64,000 nt of DNA from Mya arenaria (taxonomy: Eukaryota; Mollusca; Bivalvia; Myida; Myidae), in assembly GCF_026914265.1 (NCBI RefSeq), contig NC_069134.1:11513758-11577757 (forward strand), written 5' to 3'. Of this stretch, positions 59,665-64,000 are shown piece by piece (position 1 is the first letter of the stretch; each line of letters starts with the position of its first letter). Below the pieces are notes generated by a model. The model searched no databases, was not told where the DNA came from, and was given only the letters and a program-made list of their open reading frames with translations. The position numbers and the translations under genes are program-made.

Positions 59665-62600
59665 GCAGGCAGGCTACTGCAACTATGACATACCTGTTTG
59701 TGGTAAGGCAGGCTACTGCAACTATGACATACCTGTTTGTGGTAAGGCAGGCTACTGCAACTATGACATACCTGTTTGTGGTAAAGTAGGCTACTGCAAC
59801 TATGTCATAACTGTTTGAGCTAAGGCAGGCTACTGCAACTATGACATACCTGTTTGAGGTAAAGTAGGCTACTTCAACTACAACATACCTATTTGTGGTA
59901 AGGCAGGCTACTGCAACTATGACATAACTGTTTGAGCTAAGGCAGGCTACTGCAACTATGACATACCTGTTTGAGGTAAAGTAGGCTACTGCAACTACAA
60001 CATACCTGTTTGTGGTAAGGCAGGCTACTGCAACTATGACATACCTGTTTGTGGTAAGGCAGGCTACTGCAACTATGTCATAACTGTTTGAGCTAAGACA
60101 TGCTACTGCAACTATGACATACCTGTTTGAGGTAAACTAGGCAACTGCAACTACAACATACCTGTTTGTGGTAAGGCAGGCTACTGCAACTATGACATAC
60201 CTGTTTGTGGTAAAGCAGGCTACTGCAACTATGACATAACTGTTTGAGCTAAGGCAGGCTACTGCAACTATGACATACCTGTTTGAGGTAAAGTAGGCTA
60301 CTGCAACTACGACATACCTGTTTGTGGTAAGGCAGGCTACTGCAACTACGACATAACTGTTTGTGGAAAGGCAGGCTACTGCAAATACAAAATACCCATT
60401 TTAGGTAATGCAAGCTACTGCAAATACAACATACCTGTTTGTGGTAAGGCAGGCTACTGCAACTACGACATACCTGTTTGTGGAAAGGCAGGCTACTGCA
60501 AATACAAAATACCCATTTTAGGTAATGCAAGCTACTGCAAATACAACATACCTGTTTGTGGTAAGGCAGGCTACTGCAACTACGACATACCTGTTTGAGC
60601 TAAGGCATGCTACTGCAACTATGACATACCTATTTGTGGTAAGGCAGGCTACTGCAACTATGACATACCTGTTTGTGGTAAGGCAGGCTACTGCAACTAT
60701 GACATAACTGTTTGAGCTAAGGCAGGCTACTGCAACAACGACATACCTGTTTGTGGTAAGGCAGGCTACTGCAACTATGACATACCTGTTTGTGGTAAGG
60801 CAGGCTACTGCAACTATGACATAACTGTTTGAGCTAAGGCAGGCTACTGCAACTATGACATACCTGTTTGAGGTAAAGTAGGCTACTGCAACTACGACAT
60901 ACCTGTTTGTGGTAAGGCAGGCTACTGCAACTACGACATACCTGTTTGAGCTAAGGCAGGCTACTGCAACTATGACATACCTGTTTGTGGTAAGGCAGGC
61001 TACTGCAACTATGACATAACTGTTTGAGCTAAGGCAGGCTACTGCAACTATGACATACCAGTTTGAGGTAAAGTAGGCTACTGCAACTACGACATAACTG
61101 TTTGAGCTAAGGCAGGCTACTGCAACTATGACATACCTGTTTGTGGTAAGGCAGGCTTCTGTAAACACAACATACCTGTTTGTGGTTAGGCAGGCTTCTG
61201 CAACTACAACATACCTGTTTGAGGTAAAGTAGGCTACTGCAACTACGACATACCTGTTTGTGGTAAGGCAGGCTACTGCAAATACGACATACCTGTTTGT
61301 GGTAAGGCAAGATACTGCAACTACGACATACCTGTTTGTGGTAAGGCAGGCTATTGCAACTACGACATACCTGTTTGTGGTAATGCAGGCTTCTGCAAAT
61401 ACAACATACCCTTTTTAGGTAATGCAGGCTACTGCAACTACAACATACCTGTTTGTGGTAAGGCATGCTACTGCAACTATGACATACCTGTTTGTGGTAA
61501 GGCATGCTACTGCAACTATGACATACCTGTTTGAGCTAAGGCATGCTACTGCAACTATGACATAACTGTTTGAGCTAAGGCATGCTAATGCAACTCTGAC
61601 ATACCTGTTTGTGGTAAGGCATTCTACTGCAACTATGACATACCTGTTTGTGGTAAGGCATGCTACTGCAACTATGACATACCTGTTTGAGCTAAGACAT
61701 GCTACTGCAACTATGACATACCTGTTTGTGGTAAGGCAGGCTACTGCAACTATGACATGCCTGTTTGAGCTAAGGCATGCTACTGCAAATACGACATACC
61801 TGTTTGTGGTAATGCAGGCTTTTGCAAATACAAAATACCCGTTTTAGGTAATGCAGGCTTCTGCAAATACAACATACCTGTTTGTGGTAAGGCAGGCTAC
61901 TGCAACTACGACATACCTGTTTGAGCTAAGGCATGCTACTGCAACTATGACATACCTGTTTGTGGTAAGGCATGCTACTGCAACTATGACATACCTGTTT
62001 GAGGTAAGGCATGCTACTGCAACTACAACATACCTGTTTGAGGTAAAGTAGGCAACTGCAACTACAACATACCTGTTTGTGGTAAGGCAGGCTACTGCAA
62101 CTACGACATACCTGTTTGTGGTAAGGCAGGCTACTGCAACTATAACATACCTGTTTGTGGTAAGGCAGGCTACTGCAACTATGACATACCTGTTTGTGGT
62201 AAGGCAGGCTACTGCAACTATGACATACCTGTTTGTGGTAAAGTAGGCTACTGCAACTATGACATAACTGTTTGAGCTAAGGCAGGCTACTGCAACTATG
62301 ACATACCTGTTTGAGGTAAAGTAGGCTACTGCAACTACAACATACCTGTTTGTGGTAAGGCAGGCTACTGCAACTATGACATAACTGTTTGAGCTAAGGC
62401 AGGCTACTGCAACTACAACATACCTGTTTGAGGTAAAGTATGCAACAGAAACTACAACATACCTGTTTGTGGTAAGGCCGGCTACTGCAACTATGACATA
62501 CCTGTTTGTGGTAGAGCAGGCTACTGCAACTATGACATAACTGTTTGAGCTAAGGCAGGCTACTGCAACTATGACATAACTGTTTGAGCTAAGGCAGGCT

Positions 62601-64000
62601 ACTGCAACTATGACATACCTGTTTGAGGTAAAGTAGGCTACTGCAACTACGACATACCTGTTTGTGGTAAGGCAGGCTACTGCAACTACGACATACCTGT
62701 TTGTGGAAAGGCAGGCTACTGCAAATACAAAATACCCGTTTAAGGTAATGCAGGCTACTGCAAATACAACATACCTGTTTGTGGTAAGGCAGGCTACTGC
62801 AACTACGACATACCTGTTTGAGCTAAGGCATGCTACTGCAACTATGACATACCTGTTTGTGGTAAGGCATGCTACTGCAACTATGACATACCTGTTTGAG
62901 GTAAAGTAGGCAACTGCAACTACAACATACCTGTTTGTGGTAAGGCAGGCTACTGCAATTATGACATACCAGTTTGTGGTAAGGCAGGCCTCTGCAACTA
63001 TGACATAACTGTTTGAGCTAAGGCAGGCTACTGCAACTACGACATACCTGTTTGTGGTAAGGCAGGCTACTGCAACTATGACATACCTGTTTGTGGTAAG
63101 GCAGGCTACTGCAACTATGACATACCTGTTTGAGCTAAGACATGCTACTGCAACTATGACATACCTGTTTGAGCTAAGGCATGCTACTGCAACTATGACA
63201 TACCTGTTTGTGGTAAGGCATTCTACTGCAACTATGACATACCTGTTTGTGGTAAGGCATGCAACTGCAACTATGACATACCTGTTTGAGCTAAGACATG
63301 CTACTGCAACTATGACATACCTGTTTGAGCTAAGGCATGCTACTGCAACTATGACATACCTGTTTGTGGTAAGGCAGGCTACTGCAACTATGACATACCT
63401 GTTTGAGCTAAGGCATGCTACTGCAAATACGACATACCTGTTTGTGGTAATGCAGGCTTCTGCAAATACAAAATACCCGTTTTAGGTAATGCAGGCTTCT
63501 GCAAATACAACATACCTGTTTGTGGTAAGGCAGGCTACTGCAACTACGACATACCTGTTTGAGCTAAGGCATGCTACTGCAACTATGACATACCTGTTTG
63601 TGGTAAGGCATGCTACTGCAACTTTGACATACCTGTTTGAGGTAAGGCATGCTACTGCAACTACGACATACCTGTTTGAGGTAAAGTAGGCAACTGCAAC
63701 TACAACATACCTGTTTGTGGTAAGGCAGGCTACTGCAACAATGACATACCTGTTTGTGGTAAGGCAGGCTACTGCAACTATGACATACCTGTTTGTGGTA
63801 AGGCAGGCTACTGCAACTATGACATACCTGTTTGGTTTGTGGTAAGGCAGGCTACTGCAACTATGACATACCTGTTTGTGGTAAAGAAGGCTACTGCAAC
63901 TATGACATACCTGTTTGTGGTAAGGCAGGCTATTGCAACTATGACATAACTGTTTGAGCTAAGGCAGGCTACTGCAACTATGACATACCTGTTTGAGGTA
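59665..64000. repeat. 39 bp minisatellite, about 111 units, running off the window
   Basis: The unit is close to GGCAGGCTACTGCAACTATG then ACATACCTGTTTGTGGTAA, 39 bp. Variant classes: TGTTTGTGGTA, TGTTTGAGGTA, the TAACTGTTTGAGCTA class, and a diverged class with AATACAAAATACCC(A/G)TTTTAGG (for example near 60385, 60505, 61830, 62730, 63470). Because 39 is divisible by three, most frames stay open, producing 13-residue repeat ORFs on both strands; none is a gene. A 5 bp insertion near 63835 breaks register once. It probably sits in an intron of HPS6, whose upstream exons are not in the window. Confidence 0.95.

Noticed and set aside
59665..64000. Long repetitive ORFs (13-residue repeats) on both strands, resembling a repeat protein
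   Set aside because: They follow from a 39 bp unit that is a multiple of three; several frames are open at once, and none has a start context or non-repeat flanks.
59665..64000. CRISPR-like array
   Set aside because: There are no unique spacers; the whole unit repeats without gaps, and the genome is eukaryotic.

Overview
The window looks like nuclear DNA of a bivalve mollusc, probably a heterodont clam (inferred; the species cannot be named). It is AT-rich. Its genes have many short exons with GT/AG junctions. It carries three secreted C1q-domain gene copies, a family greatly expanded in bivalves, and a dense load of bivalve-style repeats: 160-170 bp core-repeat elements, small TIR elements, LINEs and a Ty3/gypsy element.

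Layout. 1-1760: composite dispersed repeats. 3515-11185 (minus): a complete nine-exon HMGXB4 orthologue (HMG-box chromatin protein, 699 codons). 13965-15164 (minus): an intact two-exon secreted C1q-domain gene. 16223-24405: a degenerate two-ORF APE-type LINE (plus strand) between two nearly identical 0.9 kb direct repeats, which also cut an older minus-strand LINE remnant. 24919-26776: a TIR element without a transposase. 29485-31319: small MITEs. 33169-40378: a candidate gene of unknown function whose single long ORF is split by a Ty3/gypsy retrotransposon (34270-39800, minus) with an ATAG target duplication. 41517-42020: a TTAA-flanked MITE carrying a tRNA-Cys-like promoter module. 42667-47196: two tandemly duplicated C1q genes, one a pseudogene and one intact. 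47991-49100: a composite repeat related to the one at the window start. 49974-58588 (minus): 13 exons encoding the C-terminal 517 residues of an HPS6 (BLOC-2 subunit) orthologue, whose 5' exons lie beyond the window. 59665-64000: a 39 bp minisatellite of about 111 units, inside an HPS6 intron if the 5' exons lie upstream.

The three clear host functions (chromatin/NURF-associated HMG protein, innate recognition C1q proteins, lysosome-related organelle trafficking) have no evident shared pathway; nothing here looks like an operon or gene cluster beyond the C1q duplication. Exon models were built by hand from splice signals and frame continuity. Family names rest on recalled similarity, not on a search.
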